Source of the DNA: PWND01 sp964601515
GTDB taxonomy: Bacteria > Bacteroidota > Bacteroidia > Bacteroidales > UBA7960
Assembly: GCA_964601515.1 (NCBI GenBank)
Contig: CAZRNU010000064.1
Location: 1-16,509, forward strand
DNA length: 16,509 bases
Reading direction: 5' to 3'
Part shown: positions 7,721-15,573 of the stretch, piece by piece
Numbering within the stretch: the stretch's first letter is position 1
How the letters are laid out: every line of letters begins with the position of its first letter
Translations under genes and position numbers: made by a program
The notes under the pieces: model-generated
What the model saw: only the letters and a program-made list of their open reading frames with translations
Databases searched by the model: none
Told to the model about the DNA's origin: nothing

Positions 7721-8488
7721 ATGAAAAGAAGCATCCGCGAAGGTTTATTTCGCATATGGTATTGGTATGTAAGCAAAGCAGATAAGAATGCTGAAGTACT
7801 GTTTATGAATTATGGATATAGTGAAGGAGACAAAAAAATCCCACTTGATGAAAACAATGAATCTAATCGTTATTCCATTCAATTATACAACCACCTTGCT
7901 ACTGAAACAGACTTAACCGGTAAAAATATTGCCGAAATAGGTTGTGGCAGAGGCGGCGGATTATCATATATTTTTAAGGAATATAAACCTAAAACAGCTT
8001 TGGGAGTTGATCTCAACAAACTGGCAATATCCTTCTGCAAACGCTATTATAAATATGAAGGTTTATCGTTTATTCAAGGCGATGCTCAAAATCTTTCTTT
8101 AGAAGATAATTCATGTGATGTTATTTTTAATGTTGAATCCTCACATCGTTATCCAAACATGAATGCTTTTCTTGGCGAAGTTTCAAGAATTCTAAGACCG
8201 GGTGGATATTTCTTATTTACAGATTTCCGATTCGATTATGGTGTAGACGAAATGAAAGAAAGTATTAATAACTGCAGCCTTACAATTCTTAAGCAAAGAG
8301 AAATTAATAAAGAAGTTATAGCGGCTCTTGATCTTGACGACGAGAGGAAAAGAGCATTAGTTAAAAAGCTTGTTCCAAAATTCCTTCAAAAAATTGCACT
8401 AAACTTTGCAGGTGTTAAAGGCTCCGAAACATACGAAAGATTTGTTTCAAGAAAGTATGTTTATTTTAGTTATGTCTTAAAGAAATAA
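7721..8488 (+). CDS. Class I SAM-dependent methyltransferase, PDIM-methyltransferase-like
   Basis: 255 aa with a Rossmann methyltransferase core: motif I EIGCGRGGG at 72-80, acidic ribose-binding D97 in GVDLN, motif II GDAQNL at 120-125, the CDVIFNVESSHRYP segment at 132-145 and RILRPGGYF at 156-164. The pattern NYGY then NRYSIQLYNHLA before motif I, VESSH, and the C-terminal LVPKFL then FAGVKGS track, as I remember it, the mycobacterial enzyme that O-methylates phthiotriol and phenolphthiotriol dimycocerosates. That points to a lipid or polyketide-like small-molecule acceptor rather than RNA or protein. The substrate here is unknown, and no polyketide genes are nearby. No transmembrane segment or signal is seen. 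It lies 188 bases after the carboxylase operon, and rmuC follows after 52 bases. Confidence 0.85.
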   Translation: MKRSIREGLFRIWYWYVSKADKNAEVLFMNYGYSEGDKKIPLDENNESNRYSIQLYNHLATETDLTGKNIAEIGCGRGGGLSYIFKEYKPKTALGVDLNKLAISFCKRYYKYEGLSFIQGDAQNLSLEDNSCDVIFNVESSHRYPNMNAFLGEVSRILRPGGYFLFTDFRFDYGVDEMKESINNCSLTILKQREINKEVIAALDLDDERKRALVKKLVPKFLQKIALNFAGVKGSETYERFVSRKYVYFSYVLKK

Positions 8489-8540
8489 TATATTTGAATT
8501 TGATTTAAATATTTTATTCATCGACAAACATTAATTTGAT

Positions 8541-9821
8541 ATGGAATACTTGCTGATAATACTACTAGTCATAGCAGTTGCAAACATTATTGTATTACTA
8601 TTCAAAAAGCCAAAGGTTGAAATAAAGTCTGAGCTTAGAGATATTGAATCTCTTATGTTAAAATTTGACAGTACTTTAGAAAGAACAGAAAAATCACTAA
8701 AAGACGAATTTCAGAGAAACCGAACTGAGAATAATGAAATATCCAGGATAAACAGGGAGGAACTATCAAAATCATTGACTTCGTTTAGTGAGCAATTTTC
8801 AAAAAGCATAAAAGAAGTACGAGACAGTGTTGAAAATCAGCTTCGTTACATAAGGGAAGATAATACAAAGCAGCTTGATGAGATGCGCAAAACTGTTGAT
8901 GAGAAGCTGCAAAAGACCTTAAATGAGAGATTAAGCCAATCATTTGAAACTGTTGGCAAGCAACTAATTGCTGTTCAGGAGGGATTAGGTGAGATGAAAA
9001 CTCTTGCCAGCGATGTAGGTGGTTTGAAAAAAGTACTGAGCAATGTTAAAATGCGAGGTGGAATTGGAGAAATACAATTGGCTATGCTTTTGGAACAGAT
9101 TCTGGCACCGGAGCAATATGAAGCAAACGTAAGAACAAAATCCGGAAGTTCGGATGTTGTAGAATTTGCAGTAAAGCTCCCCGGCAGAGGAGATTCCGAC
9201 AAGCCTGTATGGTTGCCAATTGATGCAAAATTCCCGAAAGAAGTGTATGAATATCTTCAAGATGCTTATGATGATGGTGATGTAAATAAAATTAACTCAG
9301 CCCAGAAAACTCTTGAGCAGACAATTAAAAAGATGGCTAAAGATATTAGCGACAAATATGTGGATCCACCTTCTACCACAGACTTTGCTATAATGTTTTT
9401 ACCTTTCGAAGGTATTTATGCAGAAGTAGTAAGAAAAGCTGCTTTACTGGAAGATTTGCAAAAGAACTATAAAGTAATTGTTACCGGACCAACCACTTTG
9501 GCTGCAATATTAAACAGCTTACAAATGGGATTTAAAACTCTTGCAATACAGAAAAGAAGCGGTGAAGTTTGGCAAGTATTGGCTGCAGTTAAAAAAGAGT
9601 TTGAAAGTTTTGGAGGCATGATGGAAAAAGCACAGAAAAACATTCAAACCGGATTAAATCAGTTGGATGATGTAATGGGAAAAAGGACAAGAGCAATACA
9701 GAGAAGGCTGAAAAACGTCACATCACTTACAGAAGCAGAATCTAAAAACATTATACCCGAATTATCTGATTCTAATTACATTGAAGATGACGAGGAAGAA
9801 GATGTAAATGAGAATGAATAG
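8541..9821 (+). CDS. rmuC: DNA recombination protein RmuC
   Basis: 426 aa. Residues 2-22 form an N-terminal membrane anchor (YLLIILLVIAVANIIVLLF), residues ~28-160 a long charged coiled coil, and ~165-390 the RmuC domain. The PD-(D/E)xK-like nuclease signature is visible as RGGIGEIQL (E177), DVVEF (205-209) and LPIDAKFP (D228, K230), so the putative active site is intact. RmuC family proteins limit recombination at inverted repeats and are predicted nucleases; their biochemistry is poorly defined. The C-terminus ends in an acidic tail (DDEEEDVNENE). It converges with the transporter gene across 48 bases. Confidence 0.93.
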   Translation: MEYLLIILLVIAVANIIVLLFKKPKVEIKSELRDIESLMLKFDSTLERTEKSLKDEFQRNRTENNEISRINREELSKSLTSFSEQFSKSIKEVRDSVENQLRYIREDNTKQLDEMRKTVDEKLQKTLNERLSQSFETVGKQLIAVQEGLGEMKTLASDVGGLKKVLSNVKMRGGIGEIQLAMLLEQILAPEQYEANVRTKSGSSDVVEFAVKLPGRGDSDKPVWLPIDAKFPKEVYEYLQDAYDDGDVNKINSAQKTLEQTIKKMAKDISDKYVDPPSTTDFAIMFLPFEGIYAEVVRKAALLEDLQKNYKVIVTGPTTLAAILNSLQMGFKTLAIQKRSGEVWQVLAAVKKEFESFGGMMEKAQKNIQTGLNQLDDVMGKRTRAIQRRLKNVTSLTEAESKNIIPELSDSNYIEDDEEEDVNENE

Positions 9822-9869
9822 TTTGCGATGAACGAGCAAAGAATCCTTATTGAATGTAAAAAGCTAACA

Positions 9870-11015
9870 TCAGTATTTTCTTAAAAATATTTTTTTTCGT
9901 AAATAGAAAATCACAGTCCCGGAAATCATACCTATAATATAACCTCCCGGCAGTCCCACCGCACAAATAGCAACAATAATAGCTATTAGCAGAAGGCTTC
10001 TTTCAGCGGCAATATCCCTAATTAGCACTATTAATGCAAATCCTTCAAAAAGAAGTATTACACCCAAAATGGGTTTGGGGAATAACATTAGCGACTCTGC
10101 GCTGTTTCCACTAAAAAACAGTCCTAAACAAATATATATCAAACCATAGATAAACGCTGAGCCACCGGTTCGACCTCCAAAAGTGTAATGACCGGCAATA
10201 CCGCCTGACCCATGACAAACAGGTATTCCACCCAATAATGGAGCAAGCAGATTCATAATGGAATATGTAATACCAATTTTTTTTACAGTGATTTTTTTCT
10301 CAGGAAAATAATCCATTGCTATTTGATTTGTAGCGAAAACCGAATTGCCAAGAGATAATGGAATTTGCGGTAATGCAAGAACTATAAATCCGGTAATTAT
10401 GCTTTGTAGCTTAATATCAGGAGTATTATAAGCAGGCAAAGAAAATCCGACGCCTGACAAAATTTCAAAATTAAAAACGGCAGTATATATAAGCCCCAAT
10501 ACAATAATGAAAATTGCAGGTGGATATTTCTTGTTTCCAAGCAGAATAACTCCTGTTGTGAAAGCTATAGCTGCAAAAACAAATCCGGTATACCCATCTG
10601 AGGGAATATAATCTTTTACTGCCAACAAGCATAGCTGCAATCCCAAGCCAAACTGGATTCCACGAATAACTGCTTTAGGAATAACTTTGCTAAGCCATGT
10701 AAGCAATCCAGTTAATGACAATATCAGCATAAATAAACCAATTGCCAAACCGCCGCCCCATATTACATCTGCGGAAATATTTTGAGTGATAACAATTAAT
10801 GCAACTGCTTTTAGAGGCTGAACCGGCATTGGTATTCCATAAATTATTGCAGTTAGCAATTGCAAAACACCAAAAACAATAAGAGTATTTGAAATATTCA
10901 AATCGGTAGCTAGCAGCATCCCGATTATCAGAGGCAAATCTGTGCCAATATCACCAAAAGCACCCGAGAGTTCGTTTCTATTAAATTTTATCCTTTCTTT
11001 TATGACAGAAAACAT
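9870..11015 (-). CDS. MOT1-family molybdate/sulfate transporter
   Basis: 381-aa polytopic membrane protein with about ten hydrophobic helices. It carries the two signature regions of the MOT1-type family related to sulfate permeases: N-terminal ELSGAFGDIGTDLPLI (15-30) with IPMPVQPLKAVAL (61-73), and central PQIPLSLGNSVFATN (216-230) with GGIPVCHGSGGIAGHY (262-277) and FGGRTGGS (279-286). Characterised relatives import molybdate with high affinity; whether this one carries molybdate or sulfate cannot be decided. No molybdopterin-synthesis gene or modABC lies nearby. The ATG at 11015 puts the family's N-terminal motif at the usual place. It is a single gene with its own promoter-like element, convergent with rmuC. 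Confidence 0.85.
   Translation of the reverse strand: MFSVIKERIKFNRNELSGAFGDIGTDLPLIIGMLLATDLNISNTLIVFGVLQLLTAIIYGIPMPVQPLKAVALIVITQNISADVIWGGGLAIGLFMLILSLTGLLTWLSKVIPKAVIRGIQFGLGLQLCLLAVKDYIPSDGYTGFVFAAIAFTTGVILLGNKKYPPAIFIIVLGLIYTAVFNFEILSGVGFSLPAYNTPDIKLQSIITGFIVLALPQIPLSLGNSVFATNQIAMDYFPEKKITVKKIGITYSIMNLLAPLLGGIPVCHGSGGIAGHYTFGGRTGGSAFIYGLIYICLGLFFSGNSAESLMLFPKPILGVILLFEGFALIVLIRDIAAERSLLLIAIIVAICAVGLPGGYIIGMISGTVIFYLRKKIFLRKY
9874..9897 (+). terminator. Weak AT-only hairpin with T-run after rmuC
   Basis: TATTTT-CTTA-AAAATA is followed by eight Ts (9890-9897) in the + direction, 53 bases after the rmuC stop and inside the 3' end of the convergent transporter gene. The stem has no G-C pair, so this may be fortuitous. 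Confidence 0.25.
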
Positions 11016-11073
11016 GTTTATCAGCTAGTTTAAACTATTCTTTTAGCAATTTCCACAAACTTGTCAGACAGAA

Positions 11074-11081
11074 CAAAATTA
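11074..11081 (-). promoter_or_regulatory. Predicted -7 element of the MOT1-type transporter gene
   Basis: Reads TAATTTTG on the minus strand, matching TAnnTTTG, and would give a leader of about 50 bases. A perfect 12-bp palindrome, TAGTTTAAACTA (11026-11037), lies within that leader 10 bases before the start codon. Confidence 0.4.
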
Positions 11082-11194
11082 ATGATTGTCTCTTTTTTTA
11101 ACGTGAGTGCTGATATGAATAATTTTTGCAAATTTAAAACAATTTGGAATGGGAGAGATATTAACAATAACAACTTTATTGATTCTAATATAAA

Positions 11195-11229
11195 GCCCAT
11201 CTTTTCTGCGCAAAACAGAAAAGACGGGC
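11195..11229 (-). terminator. Hairpin terminator after the FISUMP lipoprotein gene
   Basis: A 14-bp stem (GCCCGTCTTTTCTG against CAGAAAAGATGGGC on the minus strand, with one G-U pair) and a 7-base loop, beginning 36 bases past the stop at 11265. The minus-strand tail reads TTTATATTAG, a weak U-tract. No U-tract exists in the other direction. Confidence 0.75.
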
Positions 11230-11264
11230 AAAAAGTATATATTTTCTTAAGTCAAATATTCAGG

Positions 11265-12632
11265 CTATTCTTTTATGCAGCGAACTGAAAATCCTCTATT
11301 TTTGTTAGCAGCATAATGTTCAATCCACGAATAAGCATTTCCAAAACTAAATCTCCATGCGTTTGCAGAATTGCTTTCAGTTGATGTCCAGTAAAAACCC
11401 GAAATTCCTATAGAGAAGAAAGTTCCTGACTCAAACCTCAAGCCGGTGGTAATAGCAGAAAATCCATAATCATTAGAACCGAAATGATTCGAATGATAAT
11501 CCCATCTTGGATGAACTGATGTAGCGCATTCTCCTCCTAAAGGTGATGAAACTTGACGACAAGACTTTAAAATATTACCCGCAAAATTCTCAATTCCACT
11601 TGATTCTTTAACATAATTAATAAGTTCTGTCCAATCAGCATTATTAGGCACTTTCCAACCCACAGGGCATAGCCCTCTCTCATCGGAAACAGCATACCAA
11701 TTATATAAACCACCATATGCTTTAAGGACTTCATTTTCTGAATTTAAGCCATTAATACTTGAATGAGGATATATTGCCATTGCACCATATGAAGAAGCAC
11801 CCCAATCAGCATCACTTAAATCAACGGGAATAAGATCACCGTTCCTATATTTTGTAGTTTTAAGGTTATCGGCAAACCAGGTCTGTGTACCAATTGTTAC
11901 AACATCATACTCATTGCCATCAATATCAATTACTGTTGAAATGATTGGTAAGGTCTGAAAATTTACTTCATCTCCATAGCTTATTCCTGCTTCGTTAATA
12001 GCAAATGCCCTTACAAAATAATATGTATTTGGCTGAAGATTAGACATTTCCAAATCAAAACTACATTCAAAATAATTTGTTTCAACATAACTATTTAAAA
12101 TTGTCGGGTAAGGACTTGTGCTCCAACAGATTCCGTATTTGATAATATCTGCTCCACCATCAGAAATAATTTCGCCTCCTGATAAGGCTGAGGTTTGTGA
12201 GATACCTGAAACATTCTTAGTGGAAAGTAATGGAGAATTTATTTCTATCAAGGTTGTAAAGTTTTTTTCAGCACCAAATGCTATTCCTTCACTATTAAGA
12301 GCATACGCTTTATAATAGTATGTAGTATTAGGTTCAAGCTCCTTTATCATAACAGAATATTCCATGTATTCTCCATTATAAATTATCTTGCTTGAAGAGT
12401 TGTTAAGATTTGCATCTGTACCATATAGAAATCCTTTTTCCAAAATTATTGCTCCTCCATCATCCAATAAAACACCTCCAATTAAGGCAGTGGTTTGGGT
12501 AATATTTGCTGCATCAATTGTTGTTACTTCCGGAAGAGTAGTTATTTCTTCTTTTTTACAACTAAAAACCAACATTAAAACAGCAGCAATAAAGCTAATT
12601 CTAAATATTTTGATTTTTTTCCCTGTTTTCAT
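11265..12632 (-). CDS. Surface lipoprotein with two Ig/FN3-like repeats and a FISUMP domain
   Basis: 455 aa. The lipoprotein signal peptide ends at LVFSC (Cys25), followed by KKEE, a charged stretch resembling the Bacteroidota lipoprotein export signal for surface display. Residues ~32-130 and ~133-230 are two copies of an Ig/FN3-like module, each with a T.ALxGG.x.DGGA strand and L.PNTYY..A.A.N..G. From ~233 the protein matches the Fibrobacter succinogenes major paralogous (FISUMP) domain: VTIGTQTWFADNLKTTKYRNG, GGLYNWYAV, CPVGWKVP, FYWTSTES and the final GFSVRCIKE with paired-Cys potential. FISUMP proteins are cell-surface paralogues of unknown biochemical role. The gene starts 46 bases after the T9SS-protein stop, with no terminator or TAnnTTTG between, so the two are probably cotranscribed. 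Confidence 0.88.
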   Translation of the reverse strand: MKTGKKIKIFRISFIAAVLMLVFSCKKEEITTLPEVTTIDAANITQTTALIGGVLLDDGGAIILEKGFLYGTDANLNNSSSKIIYNGEYMEYSVMIKELEPNTTYYYKAYALNSEGIAFGAEKNFTTLIEINSPLLSTKNVSGISQTSALSGGEIISDGGADIIKYGICWSTSPYPTILNSYVETNYFECSFDLEMSNLQPNTYYFVRAFAINEAGISYGDEVNFQTLPIISTVIDIDGNEYDVVTIGTQTWFADNLKTTKYRNGDLIPVDLSDADWGASSYGAMAIYPHSSINGLNSENEVLKAYGGLYNWYAVSDERGLCPVGWKVPNNADWTELINYVKESSGIENFAGNILKSCRQVSSPLGGECATSVHPRWDYHSNHFGSNDYGFSAITTGLRFESGTFFSIGISGFYWTSTESNSANAWRFSFGNAYSWIEHYAANKNRGFSVRCIKE

Positions 12633-12678
12633 TACTTTCAGATTTAAATGTGAATAAAAAGCATTACGAATAAATAAA

Positions 12679-14205
12679 TTACTGCTTGAGTAATTTAAAA
12701 TGCTGCAAGCTACCTCCTGAGGAAATTTTTACGAGGTACAATCCTTGGCGTAATTCACTAATATTTACCGAACTTGACCCAGAAACACCAAATAACATTG
12801 TCGTGTTTACTAGTTTCCCACTAATATCGTAAATTCTTATTTCAATACTTTCATAAGAATTATTCGCATCAATATAAAGGACATCTTTTGCAGGATTAGG
12901 GTAAATTCTCACAGTTAATCCATTATCAAAAATTGGCAATCGTGTTGTGTTGTCATCTTCCTGATTTTCCCCAAAAACGAATTTATTATAGTTAAGCCAA
13001 AGTCCTTCCCACCAATCAAAAACAGACAGTAATAATTCCACCGGTTGTCCTTGATTGTCAAACTCACCATTAAAACAATAACCACTATCTATTTCCCATT
13101 CAGCTATAGGATAACTAAAATTGTATTCTTCAACATACTTAACTTTAAAGTTGTGCTCGTTGTAGGATGACAACATCCTGTAGACTTCAATCCATGCATC
13201 ATAGAAGAAAAACTCCTCAAGAAAAAGAGATTCTTCAAAAGTTATAGGGTTATACTCAAAAGACAAACGAAAGAATGGTTCCCAATTTTCGCTCTTCCAT
13301 TCGCTCATATCATCTTTTACCCAAACTGTAATAGATTCTAACAATTTTTCATTTATATCAAACCAGCTTACATCAGTAACCTTGTATTGGATAATCCATT
13401 CATCATATTCAAAAATGCTTATCATTACCTCATGATACACTGTATTCTCTCCTAAATAGTAAAATTCTTCTTTGTTTGAGTATTCAAAACCTTGACCGTC
13501 AGGAATGCTATAAACGGCTTCAATTTGTCTTCCAAGGTCATCAAAGTAATATTCATCCATATATGATGGGTGCCATTGATTGCCTGGGATAAAAAGCGAC
13601 CAAAAATAAGCGGTAATTTTACTTGGATTGCCATCTTCATTATACTCAAAATCCTGACGAAACTTATAATAATCATCCCAGTCACTTTTAGAATTATCCC
13701 AATCGCTATGCGTTTCGAGAGTCATATTGCCATACGTGTCATATTCAAAACTTTGTCTTCTGCTCTTCTGCCATGTTTCTGAAGAAAAATCGAAGTAATA
13801 ATAAACTTTTTCAGAGAGTTCTCCTGATAAATGATAAGTAAATGTTTCCTTTTCAATGAAGATAAAATCGTTATTATCAGGTATTTCTCTAATAATTTCA
13901 ACAACTTTACCTTCATCATATTTAAACGACTCTCTTGTATATAATTCGTAGGTATCTGAAAATGAATCCCAGTTGTATGTTAGCAGCACCTCTGCGCTAT
14001 GTTTAAGTATCTCTTGAGTATCATAATATTTTGCATTTCGATTTCCTTTTCGAGCTTCGTTTTGAAGTTTAGTTGATTTTTCAATTTGATTCATAAAAAT
14101 CGACCTAGATGCTGGTTGTTGGTGAATTTCTTTTGTTTGGTTTTTGGAATAGGCAGTTGCTGCTATTGAAAAAACCAGGGCTAGTGTACAAATGCTTGTT
14201 TTCAT
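12679..14205 (-). CDS. T9SS-exported aromatic-rich repeat protein
   Basis: Read from the ATG at 14205, which places the signal peptide MKTSICTLALVFSIAATAYS at the terminus (508 aa); an upstream in-frame ATG at 14247 lies inside the predicted promoter. The last 77 residues (432-508) are a type A T9SS C-terminal sorting domain: VRIYPNPAKDVLYIDA, IRIYDISGKLV, LRQGLYLVKI and terminal FKLLKQ. This predicts passage through the outer membrane by the type IX system and surface attachment or release. The middle (~70-420) is rich in Trp, Tyr, Phe and acidic residues, with diverged ~40-residue repeats of the form FEYDxxGN or YYFDDLGRQ, resembling YD/RHS-like beta hairpins. No enzyme motif was found. First gene of a likely operon with the FISUMP lipoprotein, with a promoter carrying the shared direct-repeat element. 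Confidence 0.85.
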   Translation of the reverse strand: MKTSICTLALVFSIAATAYSKNQTKEIHQQPASRSIFMNQIEKSTKLQNEARKGNRNAKYYDTQEILKHSAEVLLTYNWDSFSDTYELYTRESFKYDEGKVVEIIREIPDNNDFIFIEKETFTYHLSGELSEKVYYYFDFSSETWQKSRRQSFEYDTYGNMTLETHSDWDNSKSDWDDYYKFRQDFEYNEDGNPSKITAYFWSLFIPGNQWHPSYMDEYYFDDLGRQIEAVYSIPDGQGFEYSNKEEFYYLGENTVYHEVMISIFEYDEWIIQYKVTDVSWFDINEKLLESITVWVKDDMSEWKSENWEPFFRLSFEYNPITFEESLFLEEFFFYDAWIEVYRMLSSYNEHNFKVKYVEEYNFSYPIAEWEIDSGYCFNGEFDNQGQPVELLLSVFDWWEGLWLNYNKFVFGENQEDDNTTRLPIFDNGLTVRIYPNPAKDVLYIDANNSYESIEIRIYDISGKLVNTTMLFGVSGSSSVNISELRQGLYLVKISSGGSLQHFKLLKQ

Positions 14206-14244
14206 AGTGCAAAGAGTTTTAATTAATAATGAACAAAAACTAAC

Positions 14245-14275
14245 CAAAAATAGTTTGCTAAAAAAGCTTCAGCAA
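14245..14275 (-). promoter_or_regulatory. Promoter of the T9SS-protein/FISUMP operon
   Basis: On the minus strand, TTG (14275-14273) is followed after 20 bases by TATTTTTG (14252-14245), fitting the Bacteroidota -33/-7 promoter. The start codon is 39 bases beyond the -7 element. The direct repeats at 14281-14315 lie immediately upstream of the -33 TTG, where an activator would sit. Confidence 0.65.
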
Positions 14276-14280
14276 TTATT

Positions 14281-14315
14281 TGTTTATGAATGACAAAAAC
14301 ACAATATTGAATGAC
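14281..14315 (-). promoter_or_regulatory. Direct-repeat operator candidate, copy 1 (LytTR-type spacing)
   Basis: On the + strand TGAATGACAAAAA occurs at 14287-14299 and again at 14308-14320, a period of 21 bases. The block TGTTTATGAATGAC plus TATTGAAT recurs with the same internal spacing at 15574-15605. The gap to the -7 element is 34 bases in both promoters. Its distal repeat runs into the A-tract of the terminator at 14316-14348. Confidence 0.65.
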
Positions 14316-14348
14316 AAAAAAAACCGCAGAAATGCTTTCTGCGGTTTT
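14316..14348 (-). terminator. Rho-independent terminator of the GFIN-repeat gene
   Basis: A perfect 13-bp stem (AAAACCGCAGAAA, 14320-14332, against 14336-14348) with a 3-base loop. In the minus direction the GC-rich stem is followed by an unbroken T8 (14323-14316), 22 bases past the stop at 14370. It separates the repeat gene from the T9SS-protein operon. Confidence 0.92.
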
Positions 14349-14369
14349 ACACCATTGTTCATAATATTG

Positions 14370-15473
14370 TTAAAAACCTTGGAAAATGTATCTTAGCTCT
14401 ATTCTAAACCAAATAATCAAGTCACTCTTGTTCGAGTTTTGTTGAAAAACCGGCATAAATGGGTTATTATCTGCATCATTTTTTGGTTTATAGTGCCAGC
14501 TTAATGCAGGAGCAGCAATAATATGAAAGTTAGGAGTGAAATTATACCCAAATCCGGCAGAGATCGATGTTGTAATTTGAGTATTCTTACCAACTGTATT
14601 AAGTGTTGTTAACTCAGGATTAAAAAACAGTTTTTCTCCAATTGGCAAGATGGTACCAATACCTGCACCTGTAGCAAGACCATTTTCCCATTCAGGGTTG
14701 TAAGCAACATTAATGGATGTATAAAACTTTCTAACACCCAACTTGAAAGCTAAATTATAAGGATATATTTCATTCATTCCCAACTCGAGCGCCTGATATC
14801 CGCCATTTTTTATAACAGAAATAAACCCGATAGGAATGCCTTGCTCAAGGGAATCAACCACGTTAATAAAACCCACTTGTAAACCATCCAGTTTTCTGGA
14901 AGCATTAACAAAGCCAAACTGCGCTCCTTTAGTATTTTTGCCTGAGGTGTTTACAAAACCAAATTGTGCCCCCTGCAAAGAATCGGCTGATGTATTTATA
15001 AAACCACCTTGTATTCCTTTAGTTTTACCTGCTGTAGTATTAATAAAACCTGCCTGAATACCTTTATAGTCTCTTGCTGTTGTATTAATAAATCCCAATT
15101 GTGCCCCTGTTGACGATCCTCCAACTGTATTTATAAAGCCATATTGCAATCCGGTAAGATTACTCGCAGTACTATTTATAAATCCGGCCTGTACTCCTTT
15201 TAATTCCATTCCAACAGTATTAAAGTACCCAAACTGAGCACCTTGAAAGTTTTTGTAATTAACATTCACAAAACCTGCATGAAGACTACTGTGGTTACCT
15301 CTTGCAATATTAACAAACCCTATTAATGGGACATTAAAACCATCGGGCACAAGATTAACTGCCACTGCATAAATAACCTTACCATCATTTTCTGATGAAT
15401 GTTCTTGAGCACTTACGTTTGTTTTTAAAATAATGCCTGTAGCCAGACACAAAAAAATTGCTAGTTTTTTCAT
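14370..15473 (-). CDS. Secreted GFIN pentadecapeptide-repeat protein, LA_2272-like
   Basis: 367 aa with a Sec signal peptide ending near NVSA|QE (residue 22). From residue 52 come twelve head-to-tail units of ~15 residues with consensus GF(I/V)NTxxxxxxG(A/I)Q(F/A), for example GFINTTARDYKGIQA; one unit has 14 residues. The regular Gly-aromatic-aliphatic-Asn pattern predicts a stacked beta structure. The last ~140 residues are amphipathic beta strands ending in the aromatic F367, suggesting an outer-membrane barrel or barrel-like cap. It resembles what I recall as the LA_2272 surface-repeat family named from Leptospira; no biochemical function is known to me. It has its own promoter with the shared direct-repeat element and a strong terminator, and lies just downstream of the LytTR regulator gene. 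Confidence 0.85.
   Translation of the reverse strand: MKKLAIFLCLATGIILKTNVSAQEHSSENDGKVIYAVAVNLVPDGFNVPLIGFVNIARGNHSSLHAGFVNVNYKNFQGAQFGYFNTVGMELKGVQAGFINSTASNLTGLQYGFINTVGGSSTGAQLGFINTTARDYKGIQAGFINTTAGKTKGIQGGFINTSADSLQGAQFGFVNTSGKNTKGAQFGFVNASRKLDGLQVGFINVVDSLEQGIPIGFISVIKNGGYQALELGMNEIYPYNLAFKLGVRKFYTSINVAYNPEWENGLATGAGIGTILPIGEKLFFNPELTTLNTVGKNTQITTSISAGFGYNFTPNFHIIAAPALSWHYKPKNDADNNPFMPVFQQNSNKSDLIIWFRIELRYIFQGF
14829..15320 (-). repeat. In-gene tandem repeats, ~45 bp period
   Basis: About eleven full 45-base units, one of 42, encode the GF(I/V)N repeats. Units are diverged at DNA level but recur as a motif like ATTAATAAA(A/T)CC on the + strand, the complement of the GGxTTTATTAAT codons. 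A twelfth, degenerate unit (GFISVIKNGG) follows at the low-coordinate end. Confidence 0.9.
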
Positions 15474-15537
15474 AGTTGTAAATTTTTAGATTAATGAATT
15501 ATTGAAACTAAAACCAAAAATGATTTCATATTTCGGG

Positions 15538-15545
15538 CAAAACTA
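15538..15545 (-). promoter_or_regulatory. Predicted -7 element of the GFIN-repeat gene
   Basis: Reads TAGTTTTG on the minus strand (TAnnTTTG), 64 bases before the start codon. The -33 position holds only a T-run. The identical 34-base gap to the direct-repeat element, as in the other promoter, supports it. Confidence 0.55.
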
Positions 15546-15573
15546 TGACAGCAATCTTAAAGGCTAAAAAAAA

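Noticed and set aside
11061..11288. 75-aa open frame on the + strand between the transporter and the FISUMP gene
   Set aside because: It runs through the minus-strand terminator hairpin and into the antisense of the FISUMP gene, and its translation has no signal peptide, domain or family resemblance.
12633..12678. Separate promoter or direct-repeat site for the FISUMP lipoprotein
   Set aside because: TGAATAAA and CGAATAAA occur here but 16 bases apart, and no TAnnTTTG element is present, so cotranscription with the T9SS-protein gene is more likely.
14836..15057. 73-aa + strand frame rich in Cys and Pro
   Set aside because: It is the antisense shadow of the GFIN repeats; its own apparent repeats come from the 45-base periodicity.
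14829..15320. CRISPR-like array because of regular ~45-base periodicity
   Set aside because: The periodicity is in frame with a signal-peptide-bearing protein, has no unrelated spacers, and encodes a clean 15-residue peptide repeat.
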